From contig JAMNYO010000013.1 in NCBI GenBank assembly GCA_023622765.1, positions 1 to 62,411 on the forward strand: DNA of 62,411 nucleotides. Reading direction: 5' to 3'. This stretch comes from Bacteroidota bacterium (lineage in GTDB: Bacteria; Bacteroidota; Bacteroidia; Bacteroidales; Dysgonomonadaceae). The translations under genes were made by a program, and so were the position numbers. Below the pieces are notes generated by a model. It was given only the letters and a program-made list of their open reading frames with translations, searched no databases and was not told the DNA's origin. Below, one piece after another: positions 45,762 through 54,393 of the stretch (positions are counted from its first letter, which is position 1; every line of letters starts with the position of its first letter).

Positions 45762-46382
45762 TCAAGGCATATAATAAACAATGCCGAAGCGAAATCCGCT
45801 TTCTGACGTACGTAGATGATACTTTTCCATTGATAGCGGGATCAAGCTATGAATTTTCAGGTAGGGATTGGCAAACAGGCCCACGGGGGCTTTTTTAAAG
45901 TCGTATTTTACCCCCAGGCCGAGCATGGCACCTATACCCGTTTGGCTGTCTAAATGATTCTCTTTTCCCGTATCTATCCCCAGGGAGATACCCCCGTTCA
46001 AAAAGAAATAATTGAGAAATCTCCATCTAACCGTTACCGGTATATCAAATACCCTATTTGTCACTTTGTAGGGGGCCGGTGCATCTGGTCCGAGCGACGC
46101 ATTGCTAAACCGGTATTTATATTGACCGCAGGAAATTCCCGTTTCAAGATCCAGCTGTTTCGTTAGGGGGTATAGGTAGGCAATACCTAGGGAATAGTAC
46201 CCTTTCCCTTCATACATGCCCGCACCACAAATAGGTTCAAAATGGAAAGCATCATTTTCCCCCAGTCCTGAATAGGTGATACCGATGGCTCCCCTTGAGC
46301 GCAGGAAAGTTGATTGGGCATTCAGGTTGCCCGAAACAAAACAGGATGCTGTTAGAAGCAACAACAGTGTTAAACATTTCAT
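45762..46382 (-). CDS. Outer-membrane beta-barrel protein
   Basis: 206 residues from ATG 46382; four residues more if the ATG at 46394 is used. Signal peptide MKCLTLLLLLTASCFVSGNLNAQ. Alternating aromatic strands such as AIGITYSGLG, GYYSLGIAYLYPL, FDIPVTVRWRFLNYFFLNGGISLG and GFRFGIVYYMP give an eight-stranded barrel of the OmpW/porin-like type. Function unknown. It is the last gene of the minus-strand run after hisIE (27 bases downstream) and may be transcribed by chance with the his operon. Confidence 0.8.
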   Translation of the reverse strand: MKCLTLLLLLTASCFVSGNLNAQSTFLRSRGAIGITYSGLGENDAFHFEPICGAGMYEGKGYYSLGIAYLYPLTKQLDLETGISCGQYKYRFSNASLGPDAPAPYKVTNRVFDIPVTVRWRFLNYFFLNGGISLGIDTGKENHLDSQTGIGAMLGLGVKYDFKKAPVGLFANPYLKIHSLIPLSMEKYHLRTSESGFRFGIVYYMP

Positions 46383-46409
46383 TGACCGTGACATAATTCA
46401 TCTAAATAC

Positions 46410-46997
46410 TCACTTATGCCTTCCTTTCAAAACTTGCTCGATATCCTGCAGCTTTACTTTTTTCGTCTTTAGCAGTATGAGGAAATGGTACAGCAGGTCG
46501 GCGGCCTCGTTCGCGAACAGTTCGAGGTTGTCGTCTTTCGATTCAATCACCAGCTCTACCGCCTCTTCCCCCACTTTCTGGGCGACCTTGTTGACCCCTT
46601 GGCTGAATAACCGGGCGGTGTAGGAGTTCTCGGAGCCTCCCGCGATACGATCTTCGATGACCTTTTCCAGTTTGTACAGGAACCCCTTGGCCGTCTCCTC
46701 CTTGAAGCAGGAGGTGCTGCCCGTGTGGCAGGTGGGGCCTTGAGGAAAGGCTTTGATTAAGAGCGTGTCGTTGTCGCAATCCACGAGAATTTCGTCTACC
46801 AGCAGGTAGTGCTTCGACTCTTCCCCCTTGGTCCACAGCCGGTTTTTAGACCGGCTGAAAAAGGTGACTTTCCCCTCGGCCTTGGTTTTCTCAAGCGCCT
46901 CCTCGTTCATGTATCCCAGCATCAATACTTGTAAGGTGCTGGCATGTTGAATGATTGCCGGGACCAATCCCCCGGACTTGTCAAAATCTACGGTCAT
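46410..46997 (-). CDS. hisIE: Bifunctional phosphoribosyl-AMP cyclohydrolase / phosphoribosyl-ATP pyrophosphatase
   Basis: 195 residues from ATG 46997 ([17 protein letters not shown]), which overlaps the hisF stop as ATGA; the longer frame to 47177 is a shadow of hisF. HisI part: [55 protein letters not shown] (zinc cysteines). HisE part: [38 protein letters not shown]. It carries out the second and third steps of histidine synthesis. Complete. Confidence 0.96.
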   Translation of the reverse strand: MTVDFDKSGGLVPAIIQHASTLQVLMLGYMNEEALEKTKAEGKVTFFSRSKNRLWTKGEESKHYLLVDEILVDCDNDTLLIKAFPQGPTCHTGSTSCFKEETAKGFLYKLEKVIEDRIAGGSENSYTARLFSQGVNKVAQKVGEEAVELVIESKDDNLELFANEAADLLYHFLILLKTKKVKLQDIEQVLKGRHK

Positions 46998-47746
46998 CGT
47001 ACAGGTATGTTTTGGTCGTTTAAGAACTCTTTGAGCACGGGGATGGATATCTCCCCGAAGTGGAACACCGATGCGCCCAGCGCGGCGCTTGCTTTGGTCT
47101 GCTGGAACAGCTCCAGGAAGTGGAAGGGGGTACCTGCACCGCCCGACGCGATGACGGGGATGTTGATCGCCTCGCACACCTCCCCAGTGATATCGATGGC
47201 GAAGCCGTTTTTGGTGCCATCATGGTTCATGGAGGTGAGCAGTATTTCGCCCGCGCCAAGTTGTTCCACCTCTCTTGCCCATTCAATCGTGTGCCTATTG
47301 GTTGCCGTCCGTCCCCCATGTACGTATACTATCCAGTCGTCATCAATATGTTTGGTGTCGATGGCTACCACCACGCGGTGGCTCCCGAACCGGTCGGCTA
47401 GCTCGGTGATCAGTGCCGGGCGGTCCACCGCCGCACTGCTAATGCTCACCTTATCTGCTCCCGCTTGGATAATTGTTTCTGCATCGCTCACCGATCGAAT
47501 GCCGCCTCCCACGGTAAGGGGAATACGGATTACTTGAGATACCCTTTTTACTAAATCAGTCAGCGTGCCCCGATTCTCCACCGTTGCGGTGATATCGAGG
47601 AAGACCAGTTCATCGGCTCCCTCTTTCTCGTACCGCTTGGCGAGCTCCACGGCATCGCCCGCGTCACGGAGGCCCACGAAGTTGACCCCTTTTACCGTCC
47701 GCCCCTCCTTGATGTCGAGGCAGGGAATAATTCGTTTCGTTTGCAT
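46994..47746 (-). CDS. hisF: Imidazole glycerol phosphate synthase cyclase subunit
   Basis: 250 residues from ATG 47746 ([20 protein letters not shown]). Catalytic Asp in CLDI and in VVAIDTKH, phosphate loops GGGIRSVSD and IASGGAGT, all intact. HisF normally receives ammonia from HisH; no hisH is present in this operon, though HisF alone can use free ammonia. Its start follows a short AATTAGC-type repeat. Confidence 0.96.
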   Translation of the reverse strand: MQTKRIIPCLDIKEGRTVKGVNFVGLRDAGDAVELAKRYEKEGADELVFLDITATVENRGTLTDLVKRVSQVIRIPLTVGGGIRSVSDAETIIQAGADKVSISSAAVDRPALITELADRFGSHRVVVAIDTKHIDDDWIVYVHGGRTATNRHTIEWAREVEQLGAGEILLTSMNHDGTKNGFAIDITGEVCEAINIPVIASGGAGTPFHFLELFQQTKASAALGASVFHFGEISIPVLKEFLNDQNIPVR

Positions 47747-47754
47747 GTTATATT

Positions 47755-47800
47755 TCAATTAGCAATTTTCAATTAGCAATTAGCAATTAGCAATGTGCAA
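47755..47800. repeat. AATTAGC-type simple repeat between hisF and hisA
   Basis: TTCAATTAGCAATTTTC followed by three or more AATTAGC/AATTAGCA units, then AATGTGCAATGATTAATGAG. A similar repeat lies between hisA and hisB (48580-48615). Confidence 0.85.
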
Positions 47801-47855
47801 TGATTAATGAGTAATGAACTATGTTGAGCGACGATAGAAAAGGTGCGTTGGCAAA

Positions 47856-48572
47856 TTAACCGTTGAACTGCATTAGTTCCTTTAGGGATAATTGCCCCTC
47901 GTAAATCGCTTTGCCGATGATGGCACCCTCGCACCCGATCTCCTTGAGTAGATGCAGATCGTCCACCGAGGTGACACCCCCACTGGCTATCAGTTGCACG
48001 TTGGTGTTTCTGAGGATCTCTTTGTAGAGGTCCACCGAAGGGCCTTGGAGCATGCCATCCTTCGCGATATCGGTGCAAATCACGTATCGTACCCCTTTTC
48101 GTGCGTATTCCTCGATAAATTTCACCACGTCCAGTCCCAACTGCTGTTGCCACCCGTTGATGGCTATTTTTCGTTGGTGGCTATCCGCTCCCAGGATAAT
48201 CTTATCGCTCCCGTAGTGGTTCAGCCACTTGAGGAACAGCTCCGGTTCTTTCGCCGCTATGCTCCCCCCGGTAATCTGGTGCGCCCCGTTTTCGAAGGCG
48301 ATACGGACATCGTTGTCCGATTTGATCCCGCCGCCGAAATCAACCTTCAACGTGGTGTGGGTGGCGATCTCGCGTAGCACGCGGTGGTTGACCACGTGGT
48401 TCGATTTGGCCCCATCGAGGTCCACCAGGTGCAGGTACTTGATCCCGTGCTCCTCGAACTCCTTAGCTACCTCCAGCGGGTTATCGCTGTAGGTTTTCCG
48501 GGTGCTGTAATCGCCCTTGGTGAGGCGCACGCATTGTCCGTTGATGAGGTCTATGGCGGGTATGATTCGCAT
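47856..48572 (-). CDS. hisA: ProFAR isomerase
   Basis: 238 residues from ATG 48572 ([17 protein letters not shown]); upstream Met codons fall in repeat-derived sequence. Catalytic Asp in AIDLI and in [40 protein letters not shown] all present. It opens the phosphoribosyl ring in step four of histidine synthesis. The start lies 55 bases from the hisB stop, where hisH would be expected. Confidence 0.96.
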   Translation of the reverse strand: MRIIPAIDLINGQCVRLTKGDYSTRKTYSDNPLEVAKEFEEHGIKYLHLVDLDGAKSNHVVNHRVLREIATHTTLKVDFGGGIKSDNDVRIAFENGAHQITGGSIAAKEPELFLKWLNHYGSDKIILGADSHQRKIAINGWQQQLGLDVVKFIEEYARKGVRYVICTDIAKDGMLQGPSVDLYKEILRNTNVQLIASGGVTSVDDLHLLKEIGCEGAIIGKAIYEGQLSLKELMQFNG

Positions 48573-48577
48573 GTTAC

Positions 48578-48615
48578 TTAAACAATTAGCAATTAGCAAT
48601 GAACAATTAGCAATG
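48578..48615. repeat. AATTAGC-type simple repeat between hisB and hisA
   Basis: ACAATTAGCAATTAGCAATGAACAATTAGCAATGAG-like units, the same motif as near 47760-47800. Paired repeats either side of hisA mark the place where hisH is missing. Confidence 0.85.
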
Positions 48616-48627
48616 AGTGCTTGCCCG

Positions 48628-49833
48628 TTACAGTACACCCTTGGTGCTAGGGATTTCTCCCGGGTGGCTTTTTTTCACCGCCATTCGGATGGCCCGTGCA
48701 AAGGCTTTGAAGATCGCTTCCATCTTGTGGTGCTCGTTCTCCCCCTGGGCCTCGATATTGAGGTTACAGCGGGCGTTGTCGCTGAACGACTTGAAGAAGT
48801 GCATGCACATCTCGGTGGGCATATCGCCGATGAACTCCCGTTTGAACATTACGTTCCATACCAGCCAGGGACGTCCACCAAAATCGATGGCCACCTGTGC
48901 CAGACAGTCGTCCATGGGGAGTAGGAAGCCGTATCGTTCCACCCCTTTCTTTTTGCCCAAGGCTTTGCTGAACGCCTCTCCCAGCGCGATGCCCACATCC
49001 TCTATGGTGTGGTGTTCATCCACGTGCAGGTCACCCTCGGCAAGAACGGACAGGTCGATGTTCCCATGGCGGGCAATCTGCTCCAGCATATGATCAAAGA
49101 AGCCCAGCCCCGTGGAGATGTTACTTTTTCCACTACCATCGAGGTTCACCTCTACCGTGATGTTGGTTTCGCTGGTTGAGCGGGTGACCCTGGACTTCCT
49201 GGGTTCCGCTTTCAGGAAGCGGTAAATCTCACCCCAGTCGGTTGTTGTTAGCGTGGCTTCCAGTATCTCTGTCGTTTCGGGTGTCTTTGTCTGCTTGGGA
49301 GACTCCGTTGTTCCCGATGCTTTTGTCGTTGCTGCTGCCTCCGTTGCCCCTGTTTCGTTGGTTGCCTCCACCACTTTCGTTTGTTGCGGGTCGCTCAAGA
49401 GGATTGATTGGCACCCCATATTTTTCGCCAGCTGCACGTCGGTCATCCTATCACCTATCACGAACGAGTTTTTCAGGTCGTAGTTCCCTTTCATGTAGTG
49501 GGTCACCATTCCCGTTCCCGGTTTCCGCGTCGGCAGGTTTTCTCGCGGGAACGATCGGTCTATCAGCACCTCGCTAAACCGCACCCCCTCGTTCTCGAAC
49601 GCTTTCAGTATCATGTTGTGTACCGGCCAGAAGGTCTCTTCCGGGAAGGAGGAGGTTCCTAACCCATCTTGGTTGGTCACCATCACCAGCTCGTACTCCA
49701 GTTCCTTCGCTATTCGTGCGAGGTATTGAAATACACCGGGGTAAAACTCCAGTTTCTCGAACGAGTCAATCTGTTCGTCTTCCGGTTCGATGATCAGGGT
49801 GCCGTCCCTATCGATAAACAGTACTTTCTTCAT
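48628..49833 (-). CDS. hisB: Histidinol-phosphatase / imidazoleglycerol-phosphate dehydratase
   Basis: 401 residues from ATG 49833 ([17 protein letters not shown] nucleophile Asp). The phosphatase domain continues [13 protein letters not shown] and [16 protein letters not shown]. It has no zinc cysteines ([13 protein letters not shown] in their place). The dehydratase domain shows [53 protein letters not shown] and [18 protein letters not shown]. Between them is an unusual linker of about 45 residues rich in Thr, Glu and Ala. In the gap to hisC two imperfect copies of a 37-base string (TTTCTGCTT...CCGTGTAAC) follow each other. Confidence 0.95.
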   Translation of the reverse strand: MKKVLFIDRDGTLIIEPEDEQIDSFEKLEFYPGVFQYLARIAKELEYELVMVTNQDGLGTSSFPEETFWPVHNMILKAFENEGVRFSEVLIDRSFPRENLPTRKPGTGMVTHYMKGNYDLKNSFVIGDRMTDVQLAKNMGCQSILLSDPQQTKVVEATNETGATEAAATTKASGTTESPKQTKTPETTEILEATLTTTDWGEIYRFLKAEPRKSRVTRSTSETNITVEVNLDGSGKSNISTGLGFFDHMLEQIARHGNIDLSVLAEGDLHVDEHHTIEDVGIALGEAFSKALGKKKGVERYGFLLPMDDCLAQVAIDFGGRPWLVWNVMFKREFIGDMPTEMCMHFFKSFSDNARCNLNIEAQGENEHHKMEAIFKAFARAIRMAVKKSHPGEIPSTKGVL

Positions 49834-49955
49834 AATTTTTAGTTTGTTTCTGCTTTGCAATTTTTCCGTGTAACCGGTATACTCCTTCCTTGTAGGTTAC
49901 GGCAATAGTTTATTTCTGCTTGTAACCTTCCCGTGTAACGGGCAATTCATGTTCC

Positions 49956-50859
49956 TTATACTTTGGAGCAGTATCGGGTTAGCGCTTGCAACAAGGCACG
50001 GTTCTCCTCGGGCATCCCTACCGTGATGCGGATGCAATTGGGAACGACCGAATGGCGGTTACGCACGATCACCTTCTCTTCCACCAGGTGTTGGTACACG
50101 TTGTTGGCATTGTCCACCTCCACCAGCAGGAAGTTGGCGTGGGAGGGGTATATCTTTCTCACGATGGGCAGCTTCATCAGCTCCTCTTTTAGCAGCGTGC
50201 GTTGCTTGAGGATAGTGGCGAGTCGCTGTTCAAACTGACGCGGTTTGGACGATCAGGTTAGGCCGATCCTGTACCTTCTCGGCAAAGCCAGGGTGGTCGC
50301 AAAAGTCGATGTACGCCTCATCCACCACCATGATGCCCCGGAACTCGTGGAGCAGCCGCTCAACGTTCTGTAGCCGGTTGCCGGTAGGGTTGTTGGGTGA
50401 GCAGACAAAGAGCAGTTTGGCGGGGTGGGCGAGGATCTCGTCCACGTTCAACTCGAACTGCTCGGTGAGTGGCACCTTCACTAGCTCCACGTCGTGGATA
50501 TGGGCCGATACCTCGTACATACCATAGGTGGGGGGACAGACAATCACCCGGTCGTGCGATGGCTCGCAGAAAACCCGGTAGATCGTGTCAATCACCTCGT
50601 CGCTCCCGTTCCCGATGAATATATTTTCCACGGGGATGCCGTTTCGTTCCGACAACGCCTTTTTCAGTTCCCGTTGGTGGGGATCAGGGTATCGGTTCCA
50701 CTTCCCGTAAGGGTTCTCATTCGCGTCAAGGAAGATGCCCTCCTTGCCGGTGAACTCATCCCTCGCGCTCGAGTAGGGTTTTAGCGCCAGGATGTTTGGC
50801 CGTACCAGCGATTTGACATCCATGTTTTGGGGACTTATTTGAACGTTTGTTGTTTTCAT
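49956..50859 (-). pseudogene. hisC: Histidinol-phosphate aminotransferase, inactivated by internal deletion
   Basis: The N-terminal part (from ATG 50859) is intact: FLDANENPYGKWNRYPDP, NIFIGNGSDEVIDTIYR, VVCPPTYGMYE-like IVCPPTYGMYEVSA, FVCSPNNPTGN and DEAYIDF. After PNLIVQTASV the frame stops. In another frame the protein resumes RQFEQRLATILKQRTLLKEEL and MKLPIVRKIYPSHANFLLVEV and ends at 49956. Roughly 45-48 codons are lost, and the loss is not a multiple of three. The missing piece includes the segment with the PLP-binding lysine (FSKA in the family), so neither half could be active. It overlaps the hisD stop as ATGA. Confidence 0.92.
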
Positions 50860-52253
50860 TCAGTTTCATTTTGATCGTTTTCGGCCACTTCTAGCGAGGG
50901 ATTGGTGCTATTATTGGATAGTGTTTCCTTTTCCAGTAAAGAATCGGCACCGTCGTCTGTTGGACTTCCTTTCGTAATGGATGCCAACCGCAATGTCATC
51001 GCGTTCTTGTGCCCGTGTAGCTCCTCCGCCTCGGCCATTGTTTCCACGGCTGTTCCTATGCTCTTGATTCCCTCTTCGGTAAGGTACTGGAACGTGATCT
51101 TCTTCACGAAACTGTCCAGCGATACCCCGCTGTAGGCCTTTGCATGTCCGCTGGTTGGCAGCGTGTGGTTGGTTCCGCTCGCGTAGTCCCCCGCGCTTTC
51201 GGGGCTATAGTTCCCAAGGAAAACCGATCCCGCGCTGACCACTTCCCGTCCCAGCAGTGTGGGGAACTCGGTCGCCAGGATGAGGTGCTCAGGTGCGTAG
51301 AAGTTGCTGAAGCTCATGCACTCTTCAAGGGTCTTGAACAGGATGGCCTTGCTGTTTTTCATCGCCTGTTTGGCCAGTTCTTTTCGTGGCAACCGTTCGA
51401 TTTGCAGGTCGATCTCCTTGGTTACCTCCTTGATTACCCGTTTGTCATCCGATAAGAGGATGACCTGGCTGTCGGTTCCATGCTCCGCTTGTGACAGCAG
51501 ATCGGCTGCCACGAAAGAGGGATTGCACGACCAATCGGCAATCACCAGCAACTCGCTGGGCCCGGCTGGCATATCGAAGGCCACGCCGTAATAGGGTGCC
51601 TTTCGCTTGGCTGCCATCACGTACTGGTTGCCCGGTCCGAAAATCTTGTTCACCTTGGGGATGCTCTCCGTGCCGAAGGTCATGGCCCCAATAGCCTGGA
51701 TGCCCCCTACGGCGAATACGCGGGTCACACCCACCAGGTTGGCCGCGTAGAGGATGGCAGGATGGATCACTCCCTCCTTGTTTGGAGGCGTGCAGAGGAT
51801 AATATCTTGACATCCGGCTAGTTTGGCCGGTACCCCCAGCATCACCACGGTAGAGAAGAGGGGGGCGGTACCACCCGGTATGTAGATACCCACCCGTTCG
51901 ATGGGGCGGGATTCTCTCCAGCAGGTCACTCCCGGTGAGGTCTCCACCTTCCGCACCTCTTCCTGTTGGGAGAGATGGAACGTGGTGACGTTTTTCACCG
52001 CCAGTTCGATGGCCTGCTTCAGTTGTTGCGGCACCTGATCGGCAGCTTGGGCGATGGTTTCCCGATCCACTTCGAGCGATGTTTGCCCGGCGAAGTCATG
52101 CTTCCGGCTGTACTCCAAGACCGCCTTGTCGCCCTTCCGGTGGATATTGTAGAACATCTTCTCCACCAGCTTCATCAGTCGTTGCTGCTTGATCAAGGGT
52201 CGTTGCGCGAGTTTTTCCCATTTGTTTCGCGTGGGGTTGGATATCGTCTTCAT
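50856..52253 (-). CDS. hisD: Histidinol dehydrogenase
   Basis: 465 residues. Conserved RESRPIERVGIYIPGGTAPLFSTVVMLGVPA, IFGPGNQYVMAAKR, MPAGPSELLVIAD, LLSQAEHGTDSQVILLS (zinc and catalytic region) and NHTLPTSGHAKAYSG. The last 35 or so residues (ASITKGSPTDDGADSLLEKE...NDQNETE) form an acidic extension beyond normal HisD length. It carries out the last two oxidations to histidine. It overlaps hisC by four bases. Confidence 0.96.
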   Translation of the reverse strand: MKTISNPTRNKWEKLAQRPLIKQQRLMKLVEKMFYNIHRKGDKAVLEYSRKHDFAGQTSLEVDRETIAQAADQVPQQLKQAIELAVKNVTTFHLSQQEEVRKVETSPGVTCWRESRPIERVGIYIPGGTAPLFSTVVMLGVPAKLAGCQDIILCTPPNKEGVIHPAILYAANLVGVTRVFAVGGIQAIGAMTFGTESIPKVNKIFGPGNQYVMAAKRKAPYYGVAFDMPAGPSELLVIADWSCNPSFVAADLLSQAEHGTDSQVILLSDDKRVIKEVTKEIDLQIERLPRKELAKQAMKNSKAILFKTLEECMSFSNFYAPEHLILATEFPTLLGREVVSAGSVFLGNYSPESAGDYASGTNHTLPTSGHAKAYSGVSLDSFVKKITFQYLTEEGIKSIGTAVETMAEAEELHGHKNAMTLRLASITKGSPTDDGADSLLEKETLSNNSTNPSLEVAENDQNETE

Positions 52254-52330
52254 TACCTGTTGTTTTTAAAGGAGTTGTATGATTGTTACCTATCAACCGA
52301 GTAGGCGTATCGTCTTTATAATGAATTGTT

Positions 52331-53188
52331 TTAAAGAATCATCTTTTCGATGGGAACCACTAGGATTCCCTCTGCCCCCAGGTTTTTCAGTTCATCGATG
52401 ACCTCCCAGAAATCGTCGTCGTTGATGACCGAGTGTACGCTGCTCCACCCTTTGTCCGCCAGGGGGAGGATACTAGGGGAGCGCATCCCGGGCAATAGCT
52501 TCACGATGCGTGGGATGGCTTCATTCGGTGCGTTGAGCAGCACGTATTTCCTGCCCTGCCCGTTTTTGTACGCCTTCACGCGGAAGAGCAGTTGTTCGAG
52601 GAGCTCGGTTTTTCGGGGCGACAGATTCTGGTTGCTAATCATCACCGCCTCGCTCCTCATGATCGCCTCCGCCTCTTTCAGCCCGTTCATGATCAGGGTA
52701 CTGCCCGTGCTTACGATGTCGAAGATACCGTCGGCCAACCCGATGCCGGTGGCGATCTCCACGCTTCCGCCCAGCTCCTCAATCCTCACGTCTATCCCCT
52801 TTTCTTTGAAAAACTTGCCCAGTATCCTTGGGTAGCTGGTTGCCACGCGTTTGCCGTTGAAATAGGTTAATCCCGTGTATTCCTCGTCTTTGGGTATCGC
52901 AAGTGAGAGCCGGCAATGGGCGAATCCCAGTTTTTCGACCACTTTCACGTTCTTCTCCTTCTCCCATACCTCGTTCTCGCCGAGGATGCCTATATCGGCC
53001 ACCCCTTGCTCCACGTACTGGGGGATATCATCGTCCCGCAGGAAAAGGATCTCCATGGGGAAATTGCTCGCGCTGGTCTTAAGCTTCCGGTCGCCGTTAG
53101 AGACCTTAATCCCGCACTCCTGTAACAGTTCGATCGACTTTTCGCTCAACCGGCCGCTTTTTTGAATGGCTATTTTTAGTTTTTCCAT
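52331..53188 (-). CDS. hisG: ATP phosphoribosyltransferase, long form
   Basis: 285 residues from ATG 53188 (MEKLKIAIQKSGRLSEKS); the ATG at 53206 adds six residues. Phosphoribosyl-binding loop DIVSTGSTLIMNGLKE, LGGSVEIATGIGLADGIFD. The C-terminal ACT-like domain of about 80 residues (YVLLNAPNEAIPRIVKLLPGMRSP) makes it the long form that is feedback-inhibited by histidine and needs no HisZ. First gene of the operon and of the pathway. It lies behind a His leader peptide and terminator. Confidence 0.96.
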   Translation of the reverse strand: MEKLKIAIQKSGRLSEKSIELLQECGIKVSNGDRKLKTSASNFPMEILFLRDDDIPQYVEQGVADIGILGENEVWEKEKNVKVVEKLGFAHCRLSLAIPKDEEYTGLTYFNGKRVATSYPRILGKFFKEKGIDVRIEELGGSVEIATGIGLADGIFDIVSTGSTLIMNGLKEAEAIMRSEAVMISNQNLSPRKTELLEQLLFRVKAYKNGQGRKYVLLNAPNEAIPRIVKLLPGMRSPSILPLADKGWSSVHSVINDDDFWEVIDELKNLGAEGILVVPIEKMIL

Positions 53189-53276
53189 CGTCTTGAACTT
53201 TTTCACTCCTAACTTATTTTTTTACTTTGTTCTCGTGTAATGCGATTTTGTTTTTGTTACTTGCTTTCAAGCAACC

Positions 53277-53309
53277 AAAAAAAACCCGCCTGACAGGAAT
53301 CAGACGGGC
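53277..53309 (-). terminator. his attenuator terminator
   Basis: On the minus strand CCCGTCTGA (53308-53300) pairs with TCAGGCGGG (53293-53285) over nine bases with one G-U, six-base loop, then eight Ts. The leader segment AATCAGGCGAGG (53362-53351) can pair instead with CGTCTGATT, which forms a competing antiterminator. It ends transcription before hisG when the leader peptide is translated without stalling. Confidence 0.88.
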
Positions 53310-53347
53310 TGGTATGCTTGTGTCTCGCGAGTTCGTACACGTCAACC

Positions 53348-53404
53348 TCACCTCGCCTGATTGCAAGTGTGAAAATGGTGGTGATGGAACCCGTTTGCTT
53401 TCAT
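53348..53404 (-). CDS. hisL: his operon leader peptide
   Basis: An 18-codon frame, MKANGFHHHHFHTCNQAR, with five histidines in six positions, ending in TGA within the segment that can form the antiterminator. It lies between a consensus promoter and the attenuator. By analogy with enterobacterial his leaders, ribosome stalling at the His codons when charged tRNA-His is scarce would favour the antiterminator and allow hisG onward to be read. Confidence 0.88.
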   Translation of the reverse strand: MKANGFHHHHFHTCNQAR

Positions 53405-53426
53405 CTTTTTACTTGTTTTTACCCCA

Positions 53427-53456
53427 CAAAGATAATGGAATTATTTAAAACCAAGC
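53427..53456 (-). promoter_or_regulatory. his operon promoter
   Basis: TATCTTTG on the minus strand (53434-53427) is a perfect -7 box. TTG at 53454-53452 lies 17 bases upstream, two short of the usual spacing. The start would be near 53420, about 16 bases before the leader peptide. Confidence 0.65.
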
Positions 53457-53636
53457 CTGGAATGGCTGTTTTTTTTGATATTATTGCTACCTTTGCGCTG
53501 TTTTATTGGAAGCCTTCAGGGTAACGAGCGTGAAGTGTAGAGGTAACTAGGGAAACCACAACGCGTTAAGTTGAAATCCTGGAGGCCAGAAGTGCTAACC
53601 ATTCAATCATTTACAAATACTATTAAAAGTTCTGTT

Positions 53637-54344
53637 ATGAAACGTTTTTGTTCAATTGTGCTTTTGGCTGCCATATTTTCCGTGTTGGCCTTAACATCCG
53701 CGACTGCACAGCGGGGTGCTTCTAACGAAAAGGAACAACCGGTGGTGCCAAGCTACAGGGATTTTCGTTTTGCTATAGGTGGAGGGTACGCGCTTCGCTT
53801 GGGTAAGATCGCAAAGACAGGTGACGATAATTGGGATAAGGTGAGCAAGAAGTTGCGCCACGGATTAACCGTGGATGCTGATGCCCAATACTTCTTCCGT
53901 CCGGATTGGGGGCTTGGTGTGAACGTGAATTATTGCACTACCACCATTTCGGGTAACGACCTCTACTTTGCCGACTTAGATCGTACGGCCAATAGCTACA
54001 AGGAGTCGCAGAACATCCTGTTCGTGGGACCATCGTACGCGACACGGAGTCAATCGGAGAAGTTTCTTTTGGTTTCGTCTGTCGCTATTGGCCCGCTGTT
54101 TTACATGAATCCGGCTACGTTTGATGGTGTGGTCGTTAACAGTAACGCCTTGGCCACGGGGCTTAACCTGGGATTCTCTGGGGAGTACAAGGTGAACGCG
54201 ACCACGGGAGTTGGGCTTAAGCTATCTTCTACCGTTGGTAGTGTGAATTCCTTGAAGGTGGAAGGGCAAAAGGTAGAATTGGATGAGGCGTTTAACCTCT
54301 CTAACGTGATGCTCACGGCATTCATCAGCTTCCGATCTTGGTAA
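53637..54344 (+). CDS. Outer-membrane beta-barrel protein
   Basis: 235 residues from ATG 53637, which gives the signal peptide MKRFCSIVLLAAIFSVLALTSATAQ; the upstream start at 53571 is unlikely. Strands such as FRFAIGGGYALRLG, GLTVDADAQYFFRPDWGLGVNVNY, FLLVSSVAIGPLFYMN, TGLNLGFSGEYKVNATTGVGLKLS and NVMLTAFISFRSW end in Trp, as in eight-stranded barrels. No function can be assigned. It is followed by another barrel gene. Confidence 0.82.
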   Translation: MKRFCSIVLLAAIFSVLALTSATAQRGASNEKEQPVVPSYRDFRFAIGGGYALRLGKIAKTGDDNWDKVSKKLRHGLTVDADAQYFFRPDWGLGVNVNYCTTTISGNDLYFADLDRTANSYKESQNILFVGPSYATRSQSEKFLLVSSVAIGPLFYMNPATFDGVVVNSNALATGLNLGFSGEYKVNATTGVGLKLSSTVGSVNSLKVEGQKVELDEAFNLSNVMLTAFISFRSW

Positions 54345-54393
54345 TCCTATACCGTCAAACTTGACTTTTTTTAATACTTTAATACTATCTGTT

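Larger units (their letters stand above)
53207..53636. other. Divergent regulatory region between hisG and an outer-membrane gene
   Basis: On the minus strand it holds the his promoter, leader peptide and attenuator (separate entries). On the plus strand, before 53637, I see no clear promoter; TATTGCTACCTTTGCGC near 53484-53500 offers a possible TACCTTTG -7 box. Confidence 0.6.

Noticed and set aside
46998-47177. N-terminal extension of the hisIE frame
   Set aside because: Antiphase shadow of hisF; the conserved HisI start and the ATGA overlap fix the start at 46997.
47755-48615. CRISPR or attachment sites in the his operon
   Set aside because: AATTAGC-type strings are simple repeats with no spacer structure and no element between them except hisA.
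48517-49093. Plus-strand frames of 135 and 158 codons over hisB
   Set aside because: They are shadows of hisB and begin in repeat-derived sequence; they are not a displaced hisH.
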